A program made the position numbers and the translations under genes. The notes beneath the pieces were generated by a model. It was not told the origin of the DNA. It saw nothing but the letters and a program-made list of their open reading frames with translations, and did no database searches. A DNA stretch of 64,000 bases from Brienomyrus brachyistius (taxonomy: Eukaryota > Chordata > Actinopteri > Osteoglossiformes > Mormyridae). How positions within the stretch are numbered: the first letter of the stretch is position 1; each line of letters begins with the position of its first letter. The stretch is taken from positions 5,997,829 to 6,061,828 of the forward strand of contig NC_064537.1 of assembly GCF_023856365.1 (NCBI RefSeq). Reading direction: 5' to 3'. Shown piece after piece: positions 25,873-38,023 of this stretch.

Positions 25873-27934
25873 GGAATATAACAATGAAAAGATACAAACA
25901 TCAGGATTTTATAGGGCATATTTAGGGATTTGCAATCAAATTTTCCAGCATTTTACAAAAATACCCAGAGGATGACATTCAGCGCCAGTACTGGCAGCAA
26001 ACAGCCATTCAGCCCCAGTGTCCTGCCTTCCGAGTCAGACGGCCATGCTTATCACTTTTGTTACTGATTCGTGGTAGCAGGAATGATGTTCGCTTGTGTG
26101 TGTGTCACCCAGTCATGGTGTGCCTTCATTACTGTGTCCCCAGCAAACTTTTTCTGTGCTGTAATTTCCTGCAGTGATTACAGTCCGCGCTACACTACAT
26201 ACTAATGAAGCGTAATGCTTCAGAGTGTGAAAACATACTTCACTCGCTCTGCTCCTTCACTCCTAAGGTGGACCAGGTGAATTTTCTTTATTGAAAGCCA
26301 ACTGTGGTATAGAATGAGGTCATTTTGGACCTGATTTTTAAAATGTCCTTGCAGTGTGATGTATATAGGTTCCAATGCGTGCAGATAGCAAATTTGGATC
26401 ATTTGATGCAAACCGAAGCCTGCGTTTGATGGCAGCCGTATTCTGCTATTCCTGTTAGACCTGTGCTTTTAAGTTCCCCTTGGAAACAGCCATCAGCTTA
26501 CAATGAATGTGCCATAATGATGCGGACTGCTGGGTCACTTTCTGAGCTGAAATAGCCAGGATGGGGGCAAACGTTCTCAAGGAAAGTTCCTCCAGGGATG
26601 GCAGACTGAGCTCCAGTGGATCAGGAAGGGCTCACAAGCTGGGCTTTAATCCCCTGGTGAAGCTGGTGGCGGATGTGATCTTGGCATGGCGAGCCAGAGT
26701 TGGAGTGACAGCGAGCCCTATGCCTGCCAAGTTTCCTTTTTACATCCCATCATAACGTGGAAACCAACCCCTCCCGACTGCAGCTTGGCCAACCAATCAG
26801 AGGCTCCAATTACTTGTGAAGGATTTCTTTTCACTACTTCTGCAAAGAAGTCTGACATCACTAAGAATCGCAGATGACCTTGGCGTGCAAACGTGGCTCT
26901 CACCATGCTTAAATCTGCAGGCCTGCTCTTCGTTGAATAAAAGATGTGAGTCGTCACTTCTACTCCTCTTTCGTCATCCTCATGGATCTTTCCATCACCC
27001 TTATTTCTGACTCTCTCCTGTTCCATCTTCATTTTAGAGAATGCTGCCACAATACCTAATGGTGAAACACGCAAATTGGTGAGATGAATAAAAAATTCTG
27101 GAAGAGAACACCTGGGATTGGGTTTGATATTATTCTGAAAATATGACACTTTCAAAATACACAGTAGCAGTTCTAACTAATTATAGTTTTTGGTAACACT
27201 TTATTTGAGGGGGCAGAAATAATATAGTATTATGCTATTACTGATGTATTAATTAACCACAATATACATCTCAGTTACACAAGGATCTCATGTTTGTTCA
27301 TCGTTAATGAATAAGACAAGTGAAATACTGATCTGATGTTTGCATCATTAATATATCGTGAGGCATCTCAAGCTGTTACTATATTTGTTACTGTGTTTGT
27401 TCTGTAACCCTTTGTGAGCTACTTACTAATTACTGAAGGTGAAATGCACAATATATGCTCATCTGTTCATCATAAAAAATCATGATGCATCATTTATCTA
27501 AAGCAGTGACTATATTTGTCCATGATTTGTACTTCAGTAGTAACTGACTTACTTCTAAGTAATTTGTGGCCGACTGTCTTTGGGGAGGTGGCCATAACCT
27601 TATAAGAGTGTCATATTCCATTCCTGTTGGGTTTCTTATTAAACGTTAAATAAAGAGCAAATGAATCACAGTTAATACAATCTTTAATTTACGGGCAGGT
27701 TTTACTTTACTGACAACTTACACATGCCTCACTGTTATGCCTTCGTTTGCACACGTCACGACCCAGTTTAGACCGGAAACCCGAACTGGACTGTGCATGA
27801 GTAGATAAGTATCATTTCCGCTCACTACTTCTTCACGGCGGCTGGGCGATTTCACAAATTGATTTATTGCAGTTTATTTAAACATAGGTTGTACTTTGCA
27901 CTTATTTGAATTATTGTGTATATATGTGTTTTTA
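25873..27934. other. Unassigned intergenic sequence
   Basis: No gene recognised. 'ttggtaacactttatttgag' at about 27190 resembles a DNA-transposon terminus, but I found no matching right end. Confidence 0.4.
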
Positions 27935-28041
27935 GGAGGTGGTGCAGTGGTTAGCTCTTTTGCCTCACATCTCTGGGACCTGGGTTCGAGTCTCCACCGG
28001 GGTCACATGGTGTGTGAGTGTGCCCTGCGATGGGCTGATTG
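27935..28041 (+). repeat. SINE with internal deletion
   Basis: The tRNA-like head ('ggtggtgcagtggttagctc', 'gggttcgagtctcc') is joined directly to the late body 'gtgtgtgagtgtgccctgcg'. The middle and the tail are missing. Confidence 0.7.
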
Positions 28042-28309
28042 GCCGAGGGGTTATCTCCATATACCATACATTGCCGATAGGGGGCCATATGGTTTGGGTG
28101 ATAAGGGTTGCCGTTAAACTTTAATAGAATAAAAATACATTACATGTATTTATTTGTGTTATTTTTAATTACGTTTTCAAGGAATAATAAAACATATGGC
28201 AGGATGAATGCAAGCTAGTGCATACACGTCCAGCGGGGCCCGTCCGGCCGCAGGCATGGGCTGTTAGGAGTAGGCACAAGCGCCACAGCGTATTTTAAAA
28301 GAATGTGGG

Positions 28310-29340
28310 GATCTGAACGGGCTGGTAGGAGTAGTTGCACGGCACTGGTAATTACACCATATTGGCAACCACTTGAGCCAGGTCATATGACCTACCAGGA
28401 AGTTATAAAAGGCTGCCAAGATGGACTCTCATTCTCTTGCTGCTGTGTTTTACAACTGGACATGGGATGGGTTCTTCTTCCCTGTGGGTAAGGAAAAGAG
28501 GAGAGGGTTTGTTTGAGAACTTGAATGTTTAATTTTAATTTTACCAGGGTGACTGCTAGCAGCATGTAACTCTTCATGGAGGACGCGGAGGTGACTGGAA
28601 TTTTATCATTTGACGTGATCCCCTACGGGCTGCTGGACTACAGACATTGAGGCTCTGGTAACTTGGGTTATACTGTGGGATTTAAAAGGGTCTATGTTTC
28701 TTTGTTGATTGTTTCTTTGTACCTGTAGTATTGGAACGCTTCCTTTTGGTGTTGCTGTGCTGCGAGGGCATTATGCATTCCTGCAAAGGACCAGAGTAGC
28801 TGCTGTTTTAGGCTTATTTGATAGGCTTTTGGTTTTCTTTTTAGTGCCCTGGTTGTTGCTATGGGCTAAGTTGTAACTAATTTTAGTATTGTATTTTGGG
28901 CGGTGGACATCGGCCGCTACCCTCCCCTTATGTTTGTACATGGGATCTTTCTGTACAAGGTCGGATCCACACAGGCTTTTGCTCTCTGCTGTTGGGGTGC
29001 CACACTGAGCGGACACTGTACTGTTGTGTGTAGTGTTTGTCGTGTTGCATGCTGTGGTTTTGCTCTTTTCTTTGTCACCAGGGGCCTCCTGAGCTGAGAG
29101 CTGCGCGTGCCGATCTGACCTTACTATCTGGAGGATAGTCAGCCGCCCCCCAACCCTACCCCCCCAGCAACCTTCTTTGTCTAATAGTTTTTAGATATTT
29201 GTAATAAAGTGGATTGGGTTTTATTTTTACATGCCTCTTTGTTATTATCCTTTGCGGGGAGGGTTCGAACTTAGCCACGTTACAGAAGGAACATTAGCAG
29301 TTCCTCCTGCCCTTACCAGGAGGTGGCGTAGTCAGAGCAG
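28310..29340 (+). mobile_element. LTR-retroelement-like insertion in left TIR
   Basis: About 1 kb interrupts the left arm; the arm resumes at 29347 and pairs with the right arm again near 29370. 'tgtggg' flanks it at 28304-28309 and 29341-29346. It holds a TATA-like 'ttataaaa' near 28404, a poly(A)-like 'aataaag' near 29203, and near its 3' end 'ggtggcgtagtcag', reminiscent of a gypsy-type primer-binding region. The class is uncertain because TG...CA ends are not aligned with the duplication. Confidence 0.45.
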
Positions 29341-30252
29341 TGTGGGTATTCTGTGCTTTGGGCACCACAAGAAAGCACCGAAATGTTTTAAAGAAAAACT
29401 TTAGCGTTATTTTAAAAGAAAACAATCAAGGAAATAAACCTGTTAATTCTTGTTTAAATAAATTAACGCAAGAGAGTCGGCTCTTTAAAGAAAATACTGT
29501 GTGGCTCTATGAGCATGCGCTACATGAGAGCGAGCCAGAGAGGAGAGCGCATGCGCTCATTAACCGCGTTATTTCTTGATTATTGAAATGCTTCGAGCGT
29601 TTTACTTTATTATTCACATTGGCAGAAAAGTGCTTCATTACTTAAAAAACGTTATGGTTATAGGGGTTTATTTGAAATAACAGGCGCTCCGCTGGTGTCG
29701 CCATTTTGAAACGGGCTGGCCACTTCGGTCTATCATTTGACCGCATTGTTCAAACAGACCTGCCGATTATGGCCGAGCTCTGGGACTCGGTCATTTAGCC
29801 TTTTGGCCTATTAAAGTTTGCTGTTAAAATGCTTTCTTCAACCTAACACTGGTAAATACCGCTAAAGTTTTTCTTCTTATTCTTTAAGCATGTTGATTAA
29901 ATGTAACGAGTTGAAGTGCTTTCTTTTAAAACGACGTGCTGTATGTTGGTTTCACTTGTGCTTGTTTAAACTCGGCATTTGCTCTTTTGCTTCTTTCGGG
30001 CATGTTTGTACTTGTTTAAATTCCGCCTGCTTTTCTTTTAAAATAACACTAAAGTTCTTTAAAACATTTTGGTGCTTTTAAAATACGCCGTGGCGCTTGT
30101 GCCGCCTACTAACACTACATGGCTGCGGCCGGACGGGTCCCCGCTGGACGTGTATCTTACATTCGTCCCGTTTGTTTTATTCCTTAAACGTAATTAAAAA
30201 TACAATATGAATACATGTAATGTATTTTCATTCTATTAAAGTTCAAAGGCAA

Positions 30253-30808
30253 GGGGCCATACTTTATTAAGTACGCACGAAAGGGGAAGGGGTCTAAAAA
30301 TTTGACCGAATTTTGCGTGCGTATGCTGGGGGGGGGGGGTGAACCAATTTGAGAAATTTCAAATGTAAGCGTTTCGTTCCCGATACCTGACCTGCTGGAT
30401 TGCATTCCATACGTGCATATAACTCAAAATGCAACATGAGATTTTTAAGACGATCGGACTGTTTAAACAATATCTCATAAATTATCTAAAAAAAATACAG
30501 GTTGGCAATGCACCACGGACCTCCGAAATATCTGGTTTAGAAGGTGCTATAACATTATGGAAATGGCGACCCATTTAGTTTTATTTGAAAGTGATTTTAT
30601 TACGGTAAATCTCATGACATCCCATCTCATTTGTTATCCCTAAAGTTAACAGGAACGTTTGTAGTTCCAAAAAGCAGTGCATAAGTCGACTGACGATCGC
30701 CCGTGCGTACGTACGCGGGGGGGTCAACTACCCAGCGCACGTGTGCTTACGGGGGATGGGGGTTACAAAAATCGGTAAAATGTGCGTACGTACTAAAAGT
30801 ATGGCCCC
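30253..30808. mobile_element. 556-bp MITE nested in right TIR
   Basis: Inverted ends 'ggggccatactttattaagt' and 'tactaaaagtatggcccc' extend inward with shared 'gtacgcac'. The host arm is continuous once it is removed, leaving a 2-bp 'aa' repeat as the candidate duplication. Non-coding. Confidence 0.7.
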
Positions 30809-30929
30809 AACCCTTATCACCCAAACCATATGCCCCCCTATCGGCAACACGTGTAATAGACTTTTGGAATATTCCTGACACCTACTCACATTCAAATGAA
30901 AACACCTGTCTCTTCTTCGTTTTTAATGC

Positions 30930-30935
30930 TTTATT
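30930..30935 (-). terminator. Poly(A) signal AATAAA for the 31.0-32.6 kb gene candidate
   Basis: AATAAA on the minus strand, about 80 bp after the stop codon of the 518-codon frame. The hexamer is common, so its position is the only support. Confidence 0.45.
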
Positions 30936-31014
30936 TACAAGAATTTACATATTTAAATAGAACTTTGACTATCAGTACTATGTTCTCATCCACTATTGGC
31001 ATATTCATCTTGCA

Positions 31015-32571
31015 TCATCTCCTCCATTGCCTTGCCTTGTACTCCTCCATTGCCTTATACTCCTCCTCAATTGCCTTATTCTCCTCCTCCATTGCCTTTC
31101 TCTCCTCCTCCTCCCTTGCCTTGTACGCCTCCTCCATTGCCTTGTTCTCCTCCTCCATTGCCTTTCTCTCCTCCTCCTCCCTTGCCTTGTACTCCTTCAC
31201 CATTGCCTTGTACGCCTCCTCCATTGCCTTGTTCTCCTCCTCCATTGCCTTTCTCTCCTCCTCCTCCCTTGCCTTGTACTCCTTCACCATTGCCTTGTTC
31301 TCCTCCATTGCCTTGCTCTCCTCCTCCTCCCTTGCCTTGTACTCCTTCACCATTGCCTTGTACTCCTCCTCCATTGCCTTGCTCTCCTCCTCCTCCATTG
31401 CCTTGCTCTCCTCCTCCTCCCTTGCCTTGTACTCCTTCACCATTGCCTTGCACTCCTCCATTGCCTTGCTGTCCTCCTCCTCCCTTGCCTTGTACTCCTT
31501 CACTATTGCCTTATACTCCTTCACCATTGCCTTGTACTCTTTCACTGTTGCCTTGTACTCCTTCTCCATTGCCTTGCACTCCTCCTCCATTGCCTTGCAC
31601 TCCTCCTCCATTGCCTTGCACTCCTCCATTGCCTTGCACTCCTCCTCCTCCCTTGCTTTGTACTCCTTAACCATTGCCTCCTCCACCACCACTGCTTGGC
31701 TGTCCACCACCACTGCCTGGCTCTCCTCCTCCACCACCACTGCCTGGCTCTCCTCCTCCACCACCACTGCCTGGCTCTCCTCCTCCTCCTCCACCACTGC
31801 CGGGCTCTCCTCCTCCTCCCTTGCCTTGTACTCCTCCTCCATTGCCTTGTACTCCTCCTCCATTGCCTTTCTCTCCTCCTCCTCCCTTGCCTTGTACTCC
31901 TTCACCATTGCCTTGTACTCTTCCTCCATTGCCTTGTTCTCCTCCTCCATTGCCTTGTTCTCCTCCTCCATTGCCTTGCTCTCCTCCTCCATTGCCTTGC
32001 ACTCCTCCACCAATCCCTTGCACTCCTCCTCTATTGCCTTGTACTCCTCCTCTATTGCCTTGTACTCCTCCATTATTGCCTTGCACTCCTCCACCAATCC
32101 CTTGCACTCCTCCTCCATTGCCTTGTACTCCTCCTTCATTGCCTTGCACTCCACCACCACTGCCTGGCTCTCCTCCTCCTCCACCTCTGACTGGCTCTCC
32201 TCCTCCACCACCCTTGCCTGGCTCTCCTCCTCCACCACCCTTGCCTGACTCTCCTCTTCCACCACCCTTGCCTGGCTCTCCTCTTCCTCCACCCTTGCCT
32301 GGCTCTCCTCCTCCACCACCCTTGCCTGGCTCTCCTCTTCCACCACCCTTGCCTGGCTCTCCTCTTCCTCCACCCTTGCCTGGCTCTCCTCCTCCACCAC
32401 CATTGCCTGGCTCTCCACCACCATTGCCTTTTTTCCTTTCCCTTTTTTTGAAAAAAACTTCTTTATCCAGGATATCTTTTTTTTCCCTCCATTTTCCTTC
32501 CTTTCTTTAGCTTCCCCAGCATCGTTTGGTACCGCTGGCAGCCTAAAGCAGTTCAGAGTAAAACACTTCAT
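31015..32571 (-). CDS. Intronless 518-residue heptad-repeat protein, function unknown
   Basis: One uninterrupted frame. Residues 1-50 are non-repetitive and basic (begins MKCFTLNCFRLPAVPND; then Lys-rich with 'SWIKKFFSKKGKGKK'). Residues about 50-150 repeat 'SQARVVEEE'. Most of the rest is a 7-residue repeat of the type YKAMEEE / YKAMVKE / YKAREEE, interrupted near 285-320 by more 'SQAVVVEEE' units. That composition predicts a long coiled coil or single alpha helix. No signal peptide or membrane segment is seen. A TATAAA lies 64 bp before the ATG, the ATG has A at -3, and AATAAA lies 80 bp after the stop, as in a compact gene. Caution: other frames are also open because the repeat unit is a multiple of three, so openness alone proves little. 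It might be a retrocopy, a lineage-specific gene, or a minisatellite that happens to be open. Confidence 0.45.
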   Translation of the reverse strand: MKCFTLNCFRLPAVPNDAGEAKERKENGGKKKISWIKKFFSKKGKGKKAMVVESQAMVVEEESQARVEEEESQARVVEEESQARVVEEESQARVEEEESQARVVEEESQARVVEEESQARVVEEESQSEVEEEESQAVVVECKAMKEEYKAMEEECKGLVEECKAIMEEYKAIEEEYKAIEEECKGLVEECKAMEEESKAMEEENKAMEEENKAMEEEYKAMVKEYKAREEEERKAMEEEYKAMEEEYKAREEEESPAVVEEEEESQAVVVEEESQAVVVEEESQAVVVDSQAVVVEEAMVKEYKAREEEECKAMEECKAMEEECKAMEEECKAMEKEYKATVKEYKAMVKEYKAIVKEYKAREEEDSKAMEECKAMVKEYKAREEEESKAMEEEESKAMEEEYKAMVKEYKAREEEESKAMEENKAMVKEYKAREEEERKAMEEENKAMEEAYKAMVKEYKAREEEERKAMEEENKAMEEAYKAREEEERKAMEEENKAIEEEYKAMEEYKARQWRR

Positions 32572-32634
32572 TTTGAGATGTGTCTCGCTCGATGTCTGAT
32601 TTGTTTTGAAGTGGTATTAGTGCCTACAGCTCAG

Positions 32635-32640
32635 TTTATA
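32635..32640 (-). promoter_or_regulatory. Candidate TATA box for the heptad-repeat gene
   Basis: TATAAA on the minus strand 64 bp upstream of the ATG at 32571, a plausible distance for a short 5' leader. Confidence 0.4.
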
Positions 32641-33204
32641 CCTTCAGAATGATAACATCAGAGTTGTCACGGTAACATTCTGTTCTAGAATTCTATTTGA
32701 AAAACAACTATAGGTGCCATATTTGGTCAGTGGTTCATTTTTTTTAATTCTTTGCATTTTTAATATGCTTTATTCAGCTCATATTCTACAGCATATATTG
32801 TATGAATTTCCATATTTATCTTAATTAGGTTACGCGCAGATAATATTCTGTACTTGCAAACAATGCAGAAACCTACCAAACATTGCCGGGCCGTTCCTGT
32901 GCTCACAGAGCGTAGTGAGCTTTACTTTACTCAGGAAGAGGACAGGCTCACATTTTCTGACCGTGGCCATGCCTTGTGAAAGGTGCTGAACTTAGTGATG
33001 AGACAGTTAATACCGAGATTCTGGAGATCGCCTCCTCAAAGTGAGGCCCAGCGACTTCAAGCTGGGAATCAGGGCTTGCTAAGTTTATGCAATATCACGT
33101 GACCGATGACTTCCGATTCATCCTGAGGTGTAAGAGGCTTTGAATCCTGTTGGCTCTTCAAAACTTTTATATGAGTGAGATGATTCTGATTAGCAATGGT
33201 AGTG
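32641..33204. other. Unassigned intergenic sequence
   Basis: AT-rich, nothing recognised. Confidence 0.4.
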
Positions 33205-33310
33205 GGGGCCAGTTTAACCAAGGAACCAGCCGTCAGGTGATGGGTCACAGCAAGGAGGGGTATGAAGTTGGGTATCAGTGTTTGGGTACATTTAGTGGAG
33301 GTGAGATAAA
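33205..33310. repeat. Dispersed repeat, copy 2
   Basis: Second copy of the 25769-25872 repeat. The surrounding sequence is different, so this is an interspersed repeat, not a long duplication. Confidence 0.7.
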
Positions 33311-35525
33311 ACATTTGGTAAGGTTTAGCACCGTCTGTAATGTCCCTGCATTGTAGACAGAGCTTTCTGGATAGATTCTGGACACACACACCCCTGTATT
33401 GGACAAATGAAATCAGATAATTGATGGATTGCAGTGTTTTTCATGTTTTCATGAGTGGAAGTGAACTTTTACAGAACTGAGTATTTGATTAAAATCCATT
33501 TTTGATTAATCTCATTGCCTGTAATTTTGCCCCTTATTTTGAGTTGTTTTAAATGCTGCACTGTTCTGTTGCAAATGGTAGGTCCCTCTGAATCCCATCT
33601 TCGCTTTTCTCCACCTCATGTTATTCACAGGTATCTGACTCTTGAATCTGGCTGAAATGATCCCAGTCGATTTTCCAAACTCCGCCTTTTCTATTTGGCC
33701 GAATGCACAGCCTGGATCCAAACTGCCTTCCTTCCCAGTTGGACTAACAGTTGGCTCCACCTGACACTTTATACCATTTAAACCTCAGCTGATCACAGAA
33801 CTTATTGCAGGATGTGCGTTTATTCCTCTCCATGTGTAGTGGGGCTGCCTTGCCTAACCCCTATAGTAAGGAGAAGGTCATAAACTTGTGGTCTTATGTT
33901 TTATTAATTATGAAATGGGTAAGAAATGAGCAGCAGGACAATATAGAGCTAAAAGGTGCGATTTTTCTAGCACTGCGATGTAATCCAAGGAGAAAGGCAG
34001 CACTGACTTGCTGAATGTAATTTCTGTGGCAAAAAGATGGTGATATTGATGGCAAGCGGTCTTTTTATGAAACTCAAATGTAACTCTGTCAAAGTACAAT
34101 TTTACCAGGGTCCCTGAATTCGCTTGAGACGCTCTGTTAAAATAACCCCCCAGAAGACAGAATGAAGCTGTAATTCATACAGGTGGCAAAACTAAAATGT
34201 CTCTTGGTAATTTCATCAGGGCGGTGATGGAATTACAAATGTGCATGTTTTCGGCGAGTGATGGATGAGGTGATATGAAACATGCAGTTGTCTGTAATCG
34301 CTGCAGCTTCGGGGAAAAGACTAGCATCCCTTTAAAATTCATTACATTAGGATGGCAGGCAGAGGTCACTGCAGTTTGGACGTGCCAGGAACAGAGGAAT
34401 AAAGCCAAGTAGAATGTATGGAACTTGCAGTCTGTAATATGTCATAGAGTAAGGCATAACTAAACGCACTGCTGAGCGTAGAGGATTTCAGTAGTATAAT
34501 GCTAATCCCTACTATATACACGCCATATACGATACACATTTTATATACATTTTATTATGTATACATATTTTATATACAGCTCTGGAAACAAGAGACCGCA
34601 TGTTAGAAAGGCTCTTGTAGCTTTAAGGAACACCGGTAAGTGCAAAGGACTGTGGGCGCATGCGTGACGAGAGCGCGCGGGAGAGCCTGCAGGAATAGGC
34701 AGCACGTCGGCGAGCTGCAGTTTATGTGTAGTTAGTTTAGTTGTTCCTGGCAGTAAATAGAGTCACTGACTAATGTAAGTACTAAGTTTATTGATTATGA
34801 GTGATAAGTGACGCTGTACTAATTTAGTTTACTTAATTGCGCGGCTAGGTTAACGTGACCTAGCTTGCGTACTGTTATAATTATCGCTGACGAGTGTTCC
34901 GTTGTATACCTCGGAAAAATATTTGCGTTTATTTCCCGCCCAATCATTCCCTCTAATACGAATTGCTGCTAATGTAATGTATTGTTGTGGGTATAGCCCA
35001 ACTGTTAAGGCGATATGGTAAAATTATGCATTATGTTAGTGTATTATGGTAATAACCATTGTAAGCACTGTGGTAATTTGTTTTTCCTGTTTATTTGTTA
35101 TAGAACCATACATAAATACAAACCTACTTACCAACCCACTTCGTCTGAGTGTGCATCCAACTGACCTCTAATAAGATAAGCCAGGGTACAACTAATTGCT
35201 CCCCCCTCCTGATTGAGAACATGTATCTGGTGAAATACGGTTAGCAGCCCCCCCCCCCCCCGAATCATGTTTATCCTGAATCGTGACTGATATCCCACAG
35301 CGAGTACTACCCTCCTGCAGCAACCCCTTACAGTTTCCCAGGGGAGTGTGGCCCCCCTTTCCCTCACCGCATCAAATTTTTCAGTTTCACTCATTTCTCA
35401 GTTTATGGATTAGGGGTATGAGCCCGTGTAAAATACACATTTTTTTTTGCAAACTCCAGCCTGGCTCTTCCCTGCTTCTCATTGATGAAGGGCTTCTTCC
35501 TTGCTTAATGGGTCTTCACCACTGC
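33311..35525. other. Unassigned intergenic sequence
   Basis: No supportable gene. Poly-C run near 35250. Short open frames lack features. Confidence 0.4.
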
Positions 35526-35793
35526 TTCTAGGACAGTGATTCCCAACCGGGGGTACGCGTACCCCTAGTGGTACGCGAGCACATTACAGGGGGTACGTGG
35601 AAAAAATTTTTATATTTAATTTCCCTGATGATGGGTAAATATTATCAGCCATTCCATTAGCTGTGCCCTGGTATAGAAAGAAAATCTATCTGGGATGTGT
35701 TGCTTAATGAATAACAAACCCAGCTTTTATCAATGAAAAGAGCAAAAAAAGACATAAACAACAACTACATGACGGAAAGACTAGAGCAGGGCT

Positions 35794-38023
35794 GTGCATC
35801 TGCACGACGCTCCGCTACCGACAGAGGGCATGAGAGAAAGTACAAGACAGACAAAAGTCACTGACGGGTCAAAGCAGCCACAGTCAAATATGGATAAATG
35901 GCTGAAACGTCCCGTTGCTCTGGATCCAGGAGAGGGTTCAGCAGACCCCAAGACACGCAAAATAGAAACCAAACGTAAACCTAGGCAGTACAATGACAAT
36001 TATATTTTCTTCGGGTTCACTTCTACGTCTGCGGACCTGCCACAGCCTCAGTGCTTCTTTTGCGGGGAAATCCTAGCAAATAGCGCAATGAAGCCGGCCC
36101 ATTTACAACGACATCAGAGCACCAAACACTCGGGAAGTATCGGTAAAACAGAGGCTTTTTACAAACGAAAGTTATCGGAATTTAGGTCAGGTCAGACTGT
36201 AATGATGAAAGCTACGTCTGTATCAAGCAAAGCACTGGAGGCATCATACGCCGTATCCCTGCTTGTGGCTAAGTCAAAAAAGCCACACTCAATTGTCGAA
36301 GAGCTCATTCTCCCTGCAGCTAGTGTTATGGCTGAAATTATGATTGACAAGAAAGCAGCTGACACACTAAAAAAAGTCCCCCTGTCGAACAACACTGTGT
36401 CCCGTCGGATCAACAATATGTCAGTTAATATTATTGGACAAGTGGTGAAGAAAATAAAACAAGCCGGTCAGTTCGCTTTGCAGCTGGATGAAATGACAGA
36501 TGTGAGTGGAGATGCTCAGCTCCTGGCTTTCGTTCGTTACAAAGATGTGTCGGACATAAATGAGCATATTTTATTTTGTAAAAAGCTGCCAGGAAAGACA
36601 ACCGGAGGAGAAATGTTCCAGGTTATAGACAGCTTTTTCAAAGAACATGATCTGCAGTGGAATACATGCAGCCACGTCTGTACTGATGGTGCGGCTGCGA
36701 TGACGGGAAGCGGGAAGGGACTGTTCGGACACATCAAAAAGGTAAACAACGACATTAAATGGATGCACTGTATTATTCATCGTGAAGCACTCGCTAGTAA
36801 GAGGGTTTGTCCTGATTTATGTGCTGTTATGGATGATGCTGTGAAGATGATAAACTTCATCCAATCCCGACCACTGAATCATAGACTGTTTGAAACTCTC
36901 TGTCATGAGAATGGCGCAGAGCACGAACAGCTATTGCTCCACACAGACGTGCGCTGGCTTTCACGCGGAAAAACGCTCCTGAGACTCTATGAGCTTCGCA
37001 ATGAAGTTTTTATGTTCCTCAAGGAGCATCTGCATCCTCTTGCTGTGGTGTTTGAGGATGCAAACTGGGTGGCACGCCTTGCATATCTCGTTGATGTGTT
37101 GACCTAACTTAACGAGCTCAACCAATCACTTCAGGGGAAGGAGTCACACATCCTTAAAATGTATGACAGAGTGAAAGGATTCACTAAGAAGCTCGAACTA
37201 TGGGAGAGGAAATGTGATGAGGGAGATGTGAGCCGTTTCCCACTACTTGATGCCCATCTTGCCACCACTGATGTTGCCCGGGGTCCAGTGGTCAAACTGG
37301 TGAAAGCACATCTGTCCAAACTCAGCATGTATTTTAGCCAGTATTTTCAGGACATTGAAAAAAATTCAGAAAGACTGGACTGGGTGAGGGACCCATTCAT
37401 TGTGAGTGAGAGCAGCAGCAACCTTCATGCAAGGCTGCAGGAGCATCTCATGGATTTGTCATCTGACCGTGGGCTGAAAATAGCATTTGCTGAGAAGACA
37501 TTGACTGAGGTTTGCATGTTCTCCCCATGTCGTCGTGGGGTTTCCTCCGGGTACTCCGGTTTCCCCCCACAGTCCAAAAACATGCTGGGGCTAATTGGAG
37601 TTGCTGAATTGCCCGTAGGTGTGTGTGTGTGAGTGGATGGTGTGTGAGTGTGCCCTGCGATGGGCTGGCCCCCCATCCTGGGTTGTTCCCTGCCTCGTGC
37701 CCATTGATTCTGGGATAGGCTCCGGACCCCCCGCGACCCAATAGGATAAGCGGTTTGGAAAATGGATGGATGGATGGACATTGACTGAGTTTTGGTGTGA
37801 TGTGGAGAAGGAATATCCTGAACTGGGAAAACATGCACTGTTTGAACTTTTACCTTTTGGTTCTACCTATATGTGTGAGGTGACCTTCTCAGCTTTGACA
37901 CACATCAAAACCAAGCAGAGGAATAGACTGGATGTGGAGAACAGCCTGGTAACAGCTGTTTCCACACTGCCCCCAGATCTATCAGAGCTTATCAAAGATA
38001 AGCAAGCTCAGGTGTCTCATTAA
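35794..38023 (+). pseudogene. hAT transposase, broken by a stop and a SINE
   Basis: From the Met at 35794 the frame runs 437 codons to a TAA at 37105-37107, then stays open in the same frame to 37509. A SINE (37510-37776) intervenes, and the C-terminal part resumes at 37778-38023. Visible parts are a BED-type zinc finger ('QCFFCGEI' with His pair 'HLQRHQSTKH', about residues 87-110), the catalytic-core region ('LQLDEMTDVSGDAQLLAFVR', and later 'HTDVRWLSRGKTL' with the conserved Trp), and the C-terminal dimerisation region after the SINE ('FSALTHIKTKQRNRLDVE'). The family excises and reinserts hAT elements with 8-bp duplications. The two lesions make this copy inactive. Confidence 0.9.
37510..37776 (+). 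repeat. SINE inside the hAT transposase, 13-bp TSD
   Basis: 5'-truncated copy of the 9297 family, from 'gtttgcatgttctccccatg' to the TGGA tail, flanked by exact 13-bp copies of 'gacattgactgag' at 37497-37509 and 37777-37789. Confidence 0.93.

Larger units (their letters stand above)
28071..30847. mobile_element. TIR DNA transposon with two nested insertions
   Basis: The left arm starts 'ttgccgatagggggccatat' and its reverse complement ends the element at 30811-30847. Inverted similarity continues for about 200 bp ('acacgtccagcgggg', 'cccgtccggccgcag', 'gcacaagcgccac'). After removing an insertion in each arm (28310-29340 and 30253-30808), the parent is about 1.2 kb with long inverted arms. 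No transposase frame is evident, so it is a non-autonomous element. Confidence 0.7.

Noticed and set aside
27190..27660. Complete MITE starting 'ttggtaacactttatttgag'
   Set aside because: No matching inverted right end or target duplication could be found.
30896..32248. Long + strand frames rich in Ser/Leu or Pro across 30.9-32.5 kb
   Set aside because: They are shadows of the triplet-based repeat. They lack promoter or poly(A) signals and a non-repetitive start, unlike the minus frame.
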